Notes: generated by a model not told the origin, from the letters alone. A stretch of 64,000 nucleotides of DNA from Roseiconus lacunae (GCF_008312935.1 NZ_VSZO01000001.1:1426001-1490000); one strand, 5' to 3'. Positions 17,547-25,542 are shown, numbered from the stretch's first letter. Numbers and translations: made by a program.

Positions 17547-18560
17547 ATGAAAGTCCGGACCTCGCCGCCTGCGAAACTGAATCTGTTCCTTGAAATCCCT
17601 GCCAAACGCGAAGACGGCTTTCACGAAATCGATACGGTCATGACCGCGATTGACCTTTGTGATGAATTGTCGGTCGAATCGATCGAAGAGCCTGTCGTTG
17701 AGTTGTCCGCGCATTGGCTGCCTTCGCTCGAAACGATCGCAAGCGAACTTGCGATCGATCCGCAGAGCGTCGAAGCGAAACAATTGCTGGCAATCCCCGA
17801 AGACGGGCGCAACCTTGTCGTCGCGGCCCTGCAGGTGTTTCGAAAACGTTTTCAAATCGAGTCGGGATTCCGGGTCGAGTTGGGAAAGCGGATCCCTGCC
17901 GGCGCCGGGATGGGTGGGGCGAGCAGTGACGCCGCCCACGCAATTAGCTGTGCTGCCCAAATTCACCAGTTTTCCAGTGATCACGACGGATTGCACGAGA
18001 TTGCGGCTTCGATTGGCAGCGATGTGCCGTTTTTCTTACCGTTGCCGCCTGTTTCTCAGATAGCTTCGGCCTCAACGAATGGCGAGACGACACGTCGGCC
18101 GAGGGCGTGCCATGCGTCTGGGCGTGGTGAGATTCTTCAGCCAGTTGACATGCGCACAGATCTTTTTTTCGTTGTCGGGTATCCACCGGCGAGCCTTGCG
18201 ACAAAAGACGTTTATGGCAGGCTTCGTGTGCCCGCCGAGCCGATCTCTTCGAAAGGCTTTCTTGCGTCACTGCGCGCTAATTCGTTAGAAGATCTAACAT
18301 CGTTGATGATCAATCGGCTGAGCGAACCGGCTTTAGAAATTCGACCGGAGCTGAGTGAATTGTTGGAATCCCTGTGGAAAAGTGGTCTCCAACCGTGTCA
18401 ACTAACTGGTAGTGGGTCAGCATGTTTTGGGATTGCACGTGATGCGGAGTTCGCGCAAACGGCATTGAAACAGCTTCGAGCGAACCAATCCGTTCCGGCG
18501 CTTTGGCGCGCGACACGGAGTGTTGCAGCGGCCGCGACCATCGAAATCGATCCAAGTTAA
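17547..18560 (+). CDS. ispE: 4-diphosphocytidyl-2-C-methyl-D-erythritol kinase
   Basis: A 337-residue GHMP kinase of the non-mevalonate isoprenoid pathway; it phosphorylates CDP-methylerythritol at the 2-hydroxyl. Evidence: N-terminal SPPAKLNLFLEI (catalytic Lys), the ATP-binding glycine loop PAGAGMGGASSDAA (about 117-130), IGSDVPFFL (catalytic Asp region), and the C-terminal TGSGSACFGI. It is some 40 residues longer than typical IspE because of an extra segment around residues 55-80 and another near 170-200. ATG at 17547. Only 30 bp separate it from the spoVG homologue downstream, an arrangement recalling the ispE-purR-yabJ-spoVG cluster of Bacillus. Confidence 0.95.
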   Translation: MKVRTSPPAKLNLFLEIPAKREDGFHEIDTVMTAIDLCDELSVESIEEPVVELSAHWLPSLETIASELAIDPQSVEAKQLLAIPEDGRNLVVAALQVFRKRFQIESGFRVELGKRIPAGAGMGGASSDAAHAISCAAQIHQFSSDHDGLHEIAASIGSDVPFFLPLPPVSQIASASTNGETTRRPRACHASGRGEILQPVDMRTDLFFVVGYPPASLATKDVYGRLRVPAEPISSKGFLASLRANSLEDLTSLMINRLSEPALEIRPELSELLESLWKSGLQPCQLTGSGSACFGIARDAEFAQTALKQLRANQSVPALWRATRSVAAAATIEIDPS

Positions 18561-18590
18561 AGCGACGACATCAGAGAGGGAGTTGAGATC

Positions 18591-19142
18591 GTGGAAATCA
18601 CGGAGATCCGAATCAAGCTCATGGAGTCATCCGAAGATCGACTGCGAGCGTTTTGCTCAATCACCATCGATGGATGCTTCGTCGTTCGCGACCTGAAGAT
18701 CATTGATGGTTCCAACGGGCCCTTCGTTGCCATGCCCAGTCGCAAACTGACGGGGCACTGCGATCGATGCCACCAGAAGAATCATCTGCGCGCCAATTAC
18801 TGCAATCATTGCGGCGCAAAGCTTTCCTTCGATAGTGAAGGTTTGCTGGATTCACCGCAAAAACTGTATGCCGACGTGGCTCATCCGATCAACAGTGCTT
18901 GTCGCGAACTGATCCAAGACGCGGTGATCGACGAATTCGAAGCCGAACTGAGCCGCTACAATCAGCCGGGGTATCGTTCTCGCTACGATGACGAATTCTC
19001 CGATGCGGGTGAGGACGTCGAAACGGCGATTATCGATCAAGGCCACAAGCAACCCAGTGCACCGAAACAACGTCCGGTTCCAAATCGTCCTTCCGAAACG
19101 GCCGCCCAAAAGGACGATGATTTTGGCGCCGGCATCTTTTAA
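18591..19142 (+). CDS. spoVG: SpoVG family regulator with inserted zinc ribbon
   Basis: 183 residues. Residues 1-53 match SpoVG ([44 protein letters not shown]). At about 55-93, where SpoVG normally has a short loop, there is an insertion with a CxxC-x10-CxxC zinc ribbon (CDRC and CNHC). SpoVG then resumes with [21 protein letters not shown] (about 97-117), and the protein ends in a disordered acidic tail. Family members bind RNA and/or DNA and regulate division and many other processes. The start is GTG at 18591, supported by a purine-rich GAGAGGGAG upstream. It lies 30 bp after ispE. The zinc ribbon is the unusual part; whether it is planctomycete-wide cannot be tested here. Confidence 0.88.
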   Translation: MEITEIRIKLMESSEDRLRAFCSITIDGCFVVRDLKIIDGSNGPFVAMPSRKLTGHCDRCHQKNHLRANYCNHCGAKLSFDSEGLLDSPQKLYADVAHPINSACRELIQDAVIDEFEAELSRYNQPGYRSRYDDEFSDAGEDVETAIIDQGHKQPSAPKQRPVPNRPSETAAQKDDDFGAGIF

Positions 19143-19256
19143 CTCGGCAATCGTTTTATTAACGACACGCGTCCGGAAATGTCGGCCGATTGTTCGTCAT
19201 TGGCGATGCCCCGATACCGATCTGGCCGCTCAATGGGTCTCCTGCTAAAAGCACTC

Positions 19257-19430
19257 TAAGCAGGTAAACACGAGTCTTTGGGTTTGAGCATCTGGATAGC
19301 ACCCTCCTACTTACGGGAAGGTTGGACGAGCAAACGGCCGGGGAGGGTGCCCTCTCCGGGCCTGAAGGCCCGACTCTCCCAGTGGGAGAGTGAAATGACT
19401 TAAGCCGAATCATTCATGTTCAACTGCTTA
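19257..19430. repeat. Structured dispersed repeat family A, copy 1
   Basis: A 174-bp element from TAAGCAGGTAAACACGAG to TCAACTGCTTA, about 90% identical by eye to 61463-61640 in the same orientation. It contains an outer pair GCACCCTCC / GGAGGGTGC, a hairpin GGGCC-TGAA-GGCCC, and a hairpin CTCTCCC-AGT-GGGAGAG. It fills most of the gap between spoVG and the ABC exporter and contains the ATG at 19416 that a naive caller would choose for the exporter. Confidence 0.85.
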
Positions 19431-19451
19431 AGACGCTGCTTTCCCGATTTG

Positions 19452-21440
19452 ATGCTTGCCGTGACCATGAAAGGATTGATGAGTCGCCCGTTCAGCCGAG
19501 TGCTTCGAATTGCTTGCCGAAGATGGGGGGCAATGATCGGCATCGTCGTATCGTCACTCGCGATCGCGGTTTTATGGAGCGCGAATATCAGCGCGGTGTT
19601 ACCGATGGTCGACATCGTTTTCGCTGGGAAATCAGTCCAAGAGTATGTTGACGAATCGATCCAAGCTTCGTCGGCTCGCATCATCGAACTTGAACAGCAA
19701 CTCGCCGACCACGGCGACGACACAGATGCGGGGCAACTTCGCGATCAACTAGCCCGTCAGACAACCCGTGCCTATTGGTACGCTGTTGCCCAGCCCTACA
19801 TTGCGGCCTACGCGCCGGCGACACCTTTCGGAACGTTACTTGCCATCTTGAGCTTTTTGGTGATCGGAACGGCGCTCAAGTTGATCGCGCTCGTTGCCAA
19901 CATGATGTGGGTTCAGTATGTCGCGGGGCGGACTTCGATCGATCTTCGCGAGTTGTTTTTTCGCAAAGCACTTCACCTCGATCTCGACAAATTCGGCGAA
20001 AACGGCTCGGCCGATTTAACCGCTCGGCTGACTAACGACGTGGCGTTAGTGGGGGCGGGCGTTTCGACGTTGCTCGGCAAGATGACGCGCGAACCGCTAA
20101 AGCTCATTGGATGTTTGATCGGCGCGGCATTCGTCTGCCCACGCTTGCTCTTGTTGGTGCTTGTCGTGACCCCTTTGTTGGGATTGGTGATGCAAAAATT
20201 GAGCCGCGCGATTCGGCTCGCGAGCCGCCGTGCGATGGAGGAAATGAGCCAGCTATACGGCATGCTGAACGATTCGTTTTCAGGCATTCGATTGATCAAG
20301 GCATCGAACACGCAAGCCTTCGAACGAGCCAGATTGCGCCAGGGCAGCTTTACGTACTATTATCGCAGCCTAAAAATGGAGTTCTACAATACGCTCGCTC
20401 GTGGAACGACGGAGATGATGGGGATCACCACCGTTTCACTCGCGATCCTGGCCGGAGGCTATTTGGTTTTAACGGGGCGAACGCACCTGTTTGGTTTGCA
20501 AATCACGGTCGAACCTCTTCAACAAGGCCAGGTATTCTTGTTTTTCAGTTTTCTGATCGGTGCCTCCGACCCGGCACGCAAATTGGCCGACGTGTGGAGT
20601 GGATTGCAGCGTGGGATTGCTGCCGCAGATCGGGTGATGGAGATCGTTGACCAGGACAATCGCGTCCGAGAACCCAAACACGCAAAGACGGTTGCTCGGC
20701 CGCACACGGTCGTTCAATTTGATGACGTTCAATACCGGTACCCTTCTGGTCCCCAGGTGCTTCGTGGCATCGATCTGAACATCCCTCATGGTGAAACGGT
20801 CGCGATCGTCGGTCCAAACGGAAGCGGAAAGAGTACGATCGTCAGTTTGCTTTGTCGCTTCGATGATCCCCAAGCGGGACACGTTAAACTAAACGACGTT
20901 CCGTTGAACGAATTGCGAACGCGAGACCTACGCAAGCGAATGGCACTGGTCACGCAGCAGACGGTGGTCTTTGAAGAGACGATCGAAAACAATCTTCGTT
21001 ACGGCTGCCCCGCGGCCAGTCATGACGACGTCATCCGTGCGGCCAAGCTAGCCTTCGCCGATGACTTTATCCGTAACAAGACACCGCATGGCTATCAGAC
21101 ACGATTGGGGGCCGATGGAATGCGTTTGAGCGGCGGCCAAATGCAGCGTTTGGCTTTAGCTCGAGCCTTTTTGCGGAACCCAGATATCTTGATCCTTGAT
21201 GAAGCGACTAGCCAAATCGATTTGGAAAGCGAACGGCTGATCCATCAGGCACTTCGTCAGTTCCTCGTCGGCCGAACCGGTGTGATGATCACGCATCGTG
21301 CCAGTACGCTCGCGCTCGCCGACCGTATTATCGTGATTGAACAAGGCCGCGTCGCGGCGGAGGGCCATCACGACGAACTACAGCATACGAATCGGTTTTA
21401 TCGCAGCCTCTGCGGAAACGAAAATCGCAATGCCGCCTAG
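19452..21440 (+). CDS. ABC exporter, fused permease and ATPase (MsbA-like)
   Basis: About 662 residues. The transmembrane domain has a first helix at about 18-45 and five more to about 330, with an unusually long periplasmic loop after helix 1 that holds a predicted coiled coil (IIELEQQLADHGDD). The ATPase domain has Walker A GPNGSGKST, Q-loop VTQQTVVFEETI, signature LSGGQMQR, Walker B ILILDEATS and H-loop MITHRAS. This is a homodimeric type IV exporter of the lipid A/multidrug class; the substrate is not readable. The in-frame ATG at 19416 lies inside repeat A and its first codons are repeat sequence, so a start at 19452, 19467 or 19479 is more likely. Single gene. Confidence 0.9.
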   Translation: MLAVTMKGLMSRPFSRVLRIACRRWGAMIGIVVSSLAIAVLWSANISAVLPMVDIVFAGKSVQEYVDESIQASSARIIELEQQLADHGDDTDAGQLRDQLARQTTRAYWYAVAQPYIAAYAPATPFGTLLAILSFLVIGTALKLIALVANMMWVQYVAGRTSIDLRELFFRKALHLDLDKFGENGSADLTARLTNDVALVGAGVSTLLGKMTREPLKLIGCLIGAAFVCPRLLLLVLVVTPLLGLVMQKLSRAIRLASRRAMEEMSQLYGMLNDSFSGIRLIKASNTQAFERARLRQGSFTYYYRSLKMEFYNTLARGTTEMMGITTVSLAILAGGYLVLTGRTHLFGLQITVEPLQQGQVFLFFSFLIGASDPARKLADVWSGLQRGIAAADRVMEIVDQDNRVREPKHAKTVARPHTVVQFDDVQYRYPSGPQVLRGIDLNIPHGETVAIVGPNGSGKSTIVSLLCRFDDPQAGHVKLNDVPLNELRTRDLRKRMALVTQQTVVFEETIENNLRYGCPAASHDDVIRAAKLAFADDFIRNKTPHGYQTRLGADGMRLSGGQMQRLALARAFLRNPDILILDEATSQIDLESERLIHQALRQFLVGRTGVMITHRASTLALADRIIVIEQGRVAAEGHHDELQHTNRFYRSLCGNENRNAA

Positions 21441-21541
21441 CAAAGGCACATCGGTGTTGCTCGCTATTGGGCATTCGAGGGGCGGTGTCCGCTTTTCCTC
21501 ACAGGTTCTTGCCGCTTCGGTTCAGACGTTTTGAACAAGGC

Positions 21542-22507
21542 TCAGTGTTGGTGATCTGAGTGGTCGTGTCCGTGGTTGCTGTGATTGTGATGATCGTGAT
21601 TGTGGTCGTCTGATTCCGCGTGAGCGTCTCCTTGATCGGCCGGTCCGTGATCGTGCGAATGCCCCGGAAGGTTCTCGATGCCGACCGCGATCGCGATTCC
21701 CAATAAGAACGTGGCCGTCAGTTTGCCTCGATCGTGATCGTGAAATGCGACTTCGGGCAACAGGTCGGCAAGTGCGATCCCGATGAAAAAGCCGGCCGAC
21801 ACGGCAAGGCCCCAACCGAGCATTGCAGGGTGATCGATCCACTCACTGACGCCAAAGTAAAACGCGAATGCGCCGACCGGACAGGCAAGCGAAAAGGCGA
21901 AGTTAGCGATCCATTGCGATCGATCGGACCAACGTTGGCGATTCATCACCGACGTGATCGCAAATGCGTCCAGCGGCTTATGGAGGGCGACCGCCAGGAA
22001 GGTGCCAAATCCACCCAATCCCAGCCACGCGCCGTGATCGACCTCGGCCATCACACTGGCCGATAACGCGATTCCATCGACGAGCGTGTGGAGCAGCAAC
22101 CCAAAAAACAGGCCGAACCAACTGATCCCTTTTGCCGAATCGCCGTGGTCGTGATGGTGATCATGACCACAGGAGTGTTGATGAGTTTCATTTCCGGCCG
22201 ATTCGTCATCACTCTCGACAGCCGGGACGCCATGGTCATGTGTATGAAACAATCGCACCATTAAAAACATTGCCACCAAGCCCGCCAATGCTCCGGTGCC
22301 AGCCTGGGACGCAGAACCCAGAATTTCGGTGGCGTGGGGCAGGAGGTGCAACATCGCGATGCCGAGCATCAGTCCGCCGACGCCACTCATCAACAGCTGA
22401 GTCCGCAAGTGCGTCATGCGCAGCAGCGACGACAGCCTGCCTCCGGCCAACGAGACGGTGATGATCAGGCAGCAATAGACTACGAGAAGGAGCAACACGT
22501 TCATCAT
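21542..22507 (-). CDS. ZIP family zinc/divalent-metal transporter
   Basis: A 321-residue inner-membrane protein with eight predicted helices. The helix IV signature HTLVDGIALSASV and helix V AVALHKPLDAFAI carry the paired His/Asp/Glu-type metal ligands of ZIP transporters. Two His-rich cytoplasmic stretches are present: one between helices III and IV (HDHGV...HQHSCGHDHHHDHGD) and a C-terminal tail with many HDH/HNH repeats. ZIP proteins import Zn2+ (or Fe2+/Mn2+) into the cytoplasm. The start is one of two adjacent ATGs (22507 or 22504). A 7-1-7 palindrome 16 bp upstream and zinc regulators 1.5 kb away support zinc as the substrate. Confidence 0.9.
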   Translation of the reverse strand: MMNVLLLLVVYCCLIITVSLAGGRLSSLLRMTHLRTQLLMSGVGGLMLGIAMLHLLPHATEILGSASQAGTGALAGLVAMFLMVRLFHTHDHGVPAVESDDESAGNETHQHSCGHDHHHDHGDSAKGISWFGLFFGLLLHTLVDGIALSASVMAEVDHGAWLGLGGFGTFLAVALHKPLDAFAITSVMNRQRWSDRSQWIANFAFSLACPVGAFAFYFGVSEWIDHPAMLGWGLAVSAGFFIGIALADLLPEVAFHDHDRGKLTATFLLGIAIAVGIENLPGHSHDHGPADQGDAHAESDDHNHDHHNHSNHGHDHSDHQH

Positions 22508-22522
22508 CTGAGTTTAACGCGC

Positions 22523-22537
22523 TGCAATCTGATTGCA
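22523..22537. promoter_or_regulatory. Candidate Zur/Fur-type operator upstream of the ZIP gene
   Basis: TGCAATC-T-GATTGCA is a perfect 7-1-7 palindrome, the layout of Fur-family operators. It lies 16-30 bp upstream of the ZIP start codon where a promoter -10 would sit. A related imperfect site, TGCAA-N5-TTGCA, lies at 23790-23804, followed by TGCAATTGCA (23801-23810). The rest of the gap 22508-22821 shows only a GC-rich hairpin near 22694-22718 and no gene. Confidence 0.5.
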
Positions 22538-22821
22538 TATGACCGACACCCGAGGCAGCAGCCTCCCCGCATCCGATGGCTCGGCGGAATGAAGATGTAT
22601 CCTTCAGAAGGGATCGACAACGGTTTGCGGGTGCCGCCGAGCAGAGTCAACTGAGAGTGACACTGCGTTGGATGCCGAAGCCGAACCTGCGGACGGGCCC
22701 CCTTTGCGATGGGGAGCCCGCTCGCTCATTGGGAGACGGCATGGTCGAACGTCAAACAATAGGTCGAAGACCGTATAAGCGAGGGGCGTCGAGTTCTGTC
22801 CGTCACGCCGCTCGCAGAACG

Positions 22822-23577
22822 TTAGGACTTACGTCGACGGCGGACGCATGCACCGACCAAAGACAACGAAACGAGCGCTGCAACACTGCCTGGCTCAGGG
22901 ACGGCCGCTACGTTGCCGACAGCAAACGTGAACGTTCCGACATCAACGACGGTACCGCCACCGGTAAGATTGCCGGTCGCGGTCAGCTCAATTTCATAGA
23001 TCCCTTCCTCGGTGAATCCAAAATTGGCGTGGTCGTGAATACCGATTCCGAGATTGAGATTATCTGCCGAGCTAATTCCATCGACTGATTGAAAGAACAC
23101 ATTGGGGCCAAACGTACCGAATTGCCACAATGCGAACTCTCCAGGTCCATTGAAGTTGGTCATCGAAAGATCGACTGAAATAAAGTCCGTGCTGTCCAGC
23201 TCCTCGGTCGCAAGCCCAACAAACGGAACGCCTAAGCTGCCGGCACCCGAAGGACCCGTGTTGCCTTGTGGCAATATCCAGATTTCATCTCCGGCCGTCG
23301 TGCCGAGGAATCCGAGGTCGTTCGTTGTCGTCAACTTCGCGGCATCACTGACACGGATGTAGACTTCATTGGGTTCAAACTCCACCTCAGGGCCGACGCC
23401 ATTGAAGCCATCTTCGAAATGGTAATGAAGTTCCAGTTCATTGTCTTCGTAAGCAATACCGATGTCACCGTGGTCAACAAAATACTCATTGACGGTTGCA
23501 GCCGACGCATTTCCGGCGAGCACGCAGATCGCACTCGCAATTGACGCAAGCAACGATTTTGTGATGAGACGCTTCAT
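22822..23577 (-). CDS. PEP-CTERM sorting domain protein
   Basis: A 251-residue secreted protein starting MKRLITKSLLASIASAIC (signal peptide, cleavage near NASAA). It ends with the exosortase sorting signal: VPEPGS, a hydrophobic helix (VAALVSLSLVGACV) and RRRRKS. The body is beta-rich and acidic, with no recognised catalytic motif. PEP-CTERM proteins are processed by an exosortase and delivered to the extracellular matrix or surface. The ATG at 23577 is preceded by AAGGAACTAGAG, a plausible ribosome site; the longer frame to 23604 adds nine residues before the signal. It lies between the ZIP gene and the zinc-regulator operon; any zinc link is speculative. Confidence 0.88.
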   Translation of the reverse strand: MKRLITKSLLASIASAICVLAGNASAATVNEYFVDHGDIGIAYEDNELELHYHFEDGFNGVGPEVEFEPNEVYIRVSDAAKLTTTNDLGFLGTTAGDEIWILPQGNTGPSGAGSLGVPFVGLATEELDSTDFISVDLSMTNFNGPGEFALWQFGTFGPNVFFQSVDGISSADNLNLGIGIHDHANFGFTEEGIYEIELTATGNLTGGGTVVDVGTFTFAVGNVAAVPEPGSVAALVSLSLVGACVRRRRKS

Positions 23578-23789
23578 CTCTAGTTCCTTGAAAAACTGAT
23601 TCAATCAAGGGATTCGTCCGCTTCGATGTCGATCGGCGACCGAGGCCCTCAACCGCTTGAATTTGGAAACGCTGAATCCTGAAAACAAAACTCAGCAACA
23701 GCCGAAATCGATGTCGCCTTTGACCACGCCGTTACACGACGGGGGTCGGTCAACTCGATTCCCCTGAGTCTAATGCCCCACAATTTTTG

Positions 23790-23810
23790 TGCAATGAAGT
23801 TGCAATTGCA
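23790..23810. promoter_or_regulatory. Cluster of TGCAAT motifs, possible second zinc-regulator site
   Basis: TGCAATGAAGTTGCA (23790-23804, a 7-1-7 layout with five outer pairs conserved) overlaps TGCAATTGCA (23801-23810, perfect palindrome). It resembles the palindrome before the ZIP gene. It lies between the divergent PEP-CTERM gene and the arsR-type operon, about 180 bp upstream of the latter's promoter. Confidence 0.3.
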
Positions 23811-23954
23811 GTAAGGTTGGTTTTTGCTGAAGTTCTTGGCTGAATCGACTTCGGGAATGCGGGAGGATTAATTGGTGGGGGGAATCGCTCGTTGGAGCCG
23901 GGGTGACGCGAATGCGACTCCAGAAGCGTCGGGAGAGGCGAAATCCGGGATTGC

Positions 23955-23982
23955 TTGACAGGCGTGATGACAATCCTATACT
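23955..23982 (+). promoter_or_regulatory. Sigma-70-type promoter of the zinc-regulator operon
   Basis: TTGACA (23955-23960), a 16-bp spacer and TATACT (23977-23982) form a near-consensus housekeeping promoter, predicting transcription from about 23989 and a leader of about 27 nt. An inverted repeat ACAGT-N6-ACTGT (23986-24001) sits right at the predicted start point, a natural place for an ArsR-family repressor to bind. Confidence 0.7.
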
Positions 23983-24015
23983 TGCACAGTCTTTTAACTG
24001 TTAGTGGTGTCCGGC

Positions 24016-24405
24016 ATGGTTTCACCCAAAGAGCTTCCCCAAAACGCAAGCGTCGTATCGGCCGATGATGATTCGCCGACCTGTTGTGGCGGCGATCACG
24101 AGCACCAACCGATGCGTTTTGACGCGTCCGCTTGCGAGCGGGCGGCGGCGATCTTTCGTGCCCTCGGTGATCCACAGCGATTGCGATTGTTGATCATGCT
24201 CGAGGCACGCTCCTGCTGTGTGTCAGAATTAGCGGAAGCTTTGGGCGAACCGCTACCGGCAATCTCTCAACGGTTGCGTGTCCTGAAAAGCGAGCGGATT
24301 GTCCGGTCGCGACGCGAGGGCAAGCATGTGTACTACAGCTTGGCCGACGGACACATTTCGCGATTGGTGACCAACGGGGTCATGCACGCGATGGAAGACT
24401 CCTGA
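24016..24405 (+). CDS. ArsR/SmtB-family zinc-responsive repressor
   Basis: About 129 residues, winged helix. Residues about 42-100 form the DNA-binding fold (AAAIFRALGDPQRLRLLIML, SELAEALGEPLPAISQRLRVLKSERIVRSRREGKHVYYSL). The C-terminal helix reads D-x-H-x10-H-x2-E (Asp111, His113, His124, Glu127), exactly the spacing of the alpha-5 zinc site of SmtB/CzrA. A Cys pair lies in RSCCVSEL and another in the N-terminal TCCGGDHEH. This strongly suggests repression released by excess zinc. ATG at 24016 or GTG at 24004 could start it. It is the first gene of a three-gene operon with a His-rich protein and a Fur-family regulator. Confidence 0.92.
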   Translation: MVSPKELPQNASVVSADDDSPTCCGGDHEHQPMRFDASACERAAAIFRALGDPQRLRLLIMLEARSCCVSELAEALGEPLPAISQRLRVLKSERIVRSRREGKHVYYSLADGHISRLVTNGVMHAMEDS

Positions 24406-24495
24406 AAAACCGCCGTCGCGATCCGAACCGGCATCCTGACCGAGGTGCAGGGACGAAACGCGAGGGTTCCCACCTTTTCGATCGGAGAGATTTCA

Positions 24496-24843
24496 ATGAG
24501 TCAGACACACGATCATCACGACCACCAGCACGGCCCCGATTGCGAACACACCGGCATCCAGCATGGTGATCATGTTGACTATCTGCACGATGGTCACCTG
24601 CATCACGTCAATGACGACGGCGCCGTTGTAGAGCATCGCATCGAAGTTAGTGACACCAACCCCGACCGTTGCACCCCGGCACATCAATGCGGCTGTCATG
24701 ATTCCGGTCACGTTCACGGTCCCGGCTGTGGGCATGAACCCGTCCCGCACGGCGACCACATTGACTATCTTGTCGACGGTCACTTGCATCACCCACACGG
24801 CGATCACTGTGACGACCATGGCCCCATTTCGGTCGTTAGCTAA
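24496..24843 (+). CDS. Histidine-rich metal-binding protein with duplicated motif
   Basis: 115 residues, extremely rich in His and Asp, with no signal peptide or membrane helix. A unit GDHVDYLHDGHLHH (about 21-34) recurs as GDHIDYLVDGHLHHPHGDH near the C-terminus, with two Cys-containing His clusters between. The family is widespread in bacteria, sometimes mislabelled as a zinc transporter, and no activity has been established to my knowledge. Zinc buffering or delivery is inferred from composition and from its place between an SmtB-type and a Fur-type regulator gene. The ATG at 24496 has a GGAGAG site 6 bp upstream; a longer frame to 24445 lacks such support. Confidence 0.8.
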   Translation: MSQTHDHHDHQHGPDCEHTGIQHGDHVDYLHDGHLHHVNDDGAVVEHRIEVSDTNPDRCTPAHQCGCHDSGHVHGPGCGHEPVPHGDHIDYLVDGHLHHPHGDHCDDHGPISVVS

Positions 24844-24854
24844 CCGATATCGAT

Positions 24855-25289
24855 ATGATGAGCGTTTCTCCTACCAGTACCGAATCAATTCGTAACGACA
24901 TTCGTGCGGCCGGCTTACGGGCGACGCCGGCACGAATGGCCACCTTGCGATTGTTGCGTGAAGCGACGACGCCGATGACGCATGCCGATGTCGCTCAAGA
25001 ACTTGACGATGTCGGTGTGGACAAAGCGACGGCCTTTCGAAACTTGAACGACATGACCGAGGCCGGTCTCTTGCGTCGTACCGAGTTAGGAGACCACGTT
25101 TATCGGTTCGAAGAAATCCGACCCGGTGAGGTCGGAAAAGATTCTCACCCACATTTCCTCTGTACCGTCTGTGGGGCCGTGTCTTGTCTCGACAACGTGA
25201 AGCTAACCGCCGGCAGCCTTCGTGAGAGCGACAAAGTCGGTGAAGTCGTCGAGATTTTGCTTCGCGGACGCTGCAACAAGTGCAAGTAA
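24855..25289 (+). CDS. Fur family regulator, probably Zur
   Basis: 144 residues. The winged-helix N-terminal half (AAGLRATPARMATLRLLRE, AQELDDVGVDKATAFRNLNDMTEAGLLRR) is followed by the dimerisation half with HPHFLCTVCGAVSCLDNV and the C-terminal CNKC. Cys103/Cys106 and Cys140/Cys143 form the structural zinc site. The regulatory ligands (HPH, plus His81 in GDHVYRFEE) fit a zinc or iron sensor. Its place 11 bp after the His-rich gene in an SmtB-type operon and near a ZIP importer favours zinc (Zur). Two adjacent ATGs (24855 and 24858) could start it. Fur or PerR function cannot be excluded by sequence alone. Confidence 0.88.
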   Translation: MMSVSPTSTESIRNDIRAAGLRATPARMATLRLLREATTPMTHADVAQELDDVGVDKATAFRNLNDMTEAGLLRRTELGDHVYRFEEIRPGEVGKDSHPHFLCTVCGAVSCLDNVKLTAGSLRESDKVGEVVEILLRGRCNKCK

Positions 25290-25344
25290 GCTTCGTTCAC
25301 GAATGTGGTTCCTTCGGCTAACGCTTCGTTAACCTCTCGATTTT

Positions 25345-25402
25345 GGCGTTGGCCGCCGTTTCGTTACAATAACTGGGGCTAACGCCGTCGGCTGATGAGT
25401 CG
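25345..25402. repeat. Dispersed hairpin repeat family B, copy 4 (core only)
   Basis: GGCGTTGGCC (25345-25354) and GGCTAACGCC (25377-25386) form the inner hairpin of the element (two G-T wobbles), followed by GTCGGCTGATGAGTCGA as in copy 3. The outer arms are missing. It lies between the Fur gene and the convergent DUF5060 gene in a 253-bp gap that otherwise shows nothing. Confidence 0.65.
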
Positions 25403-25542
25403 AACCGAACCTTTGGTTGGGACGGATCTAGAGTGATACCGGCAGACTCCGGCGACAATAAACGATCGCTTGAGATGACATGCGGCGGTGAGTGGCACCG
25501 CCGCATGTCAGTCGACCGAGTCGTTGCGCTACTGCCCGCTCG

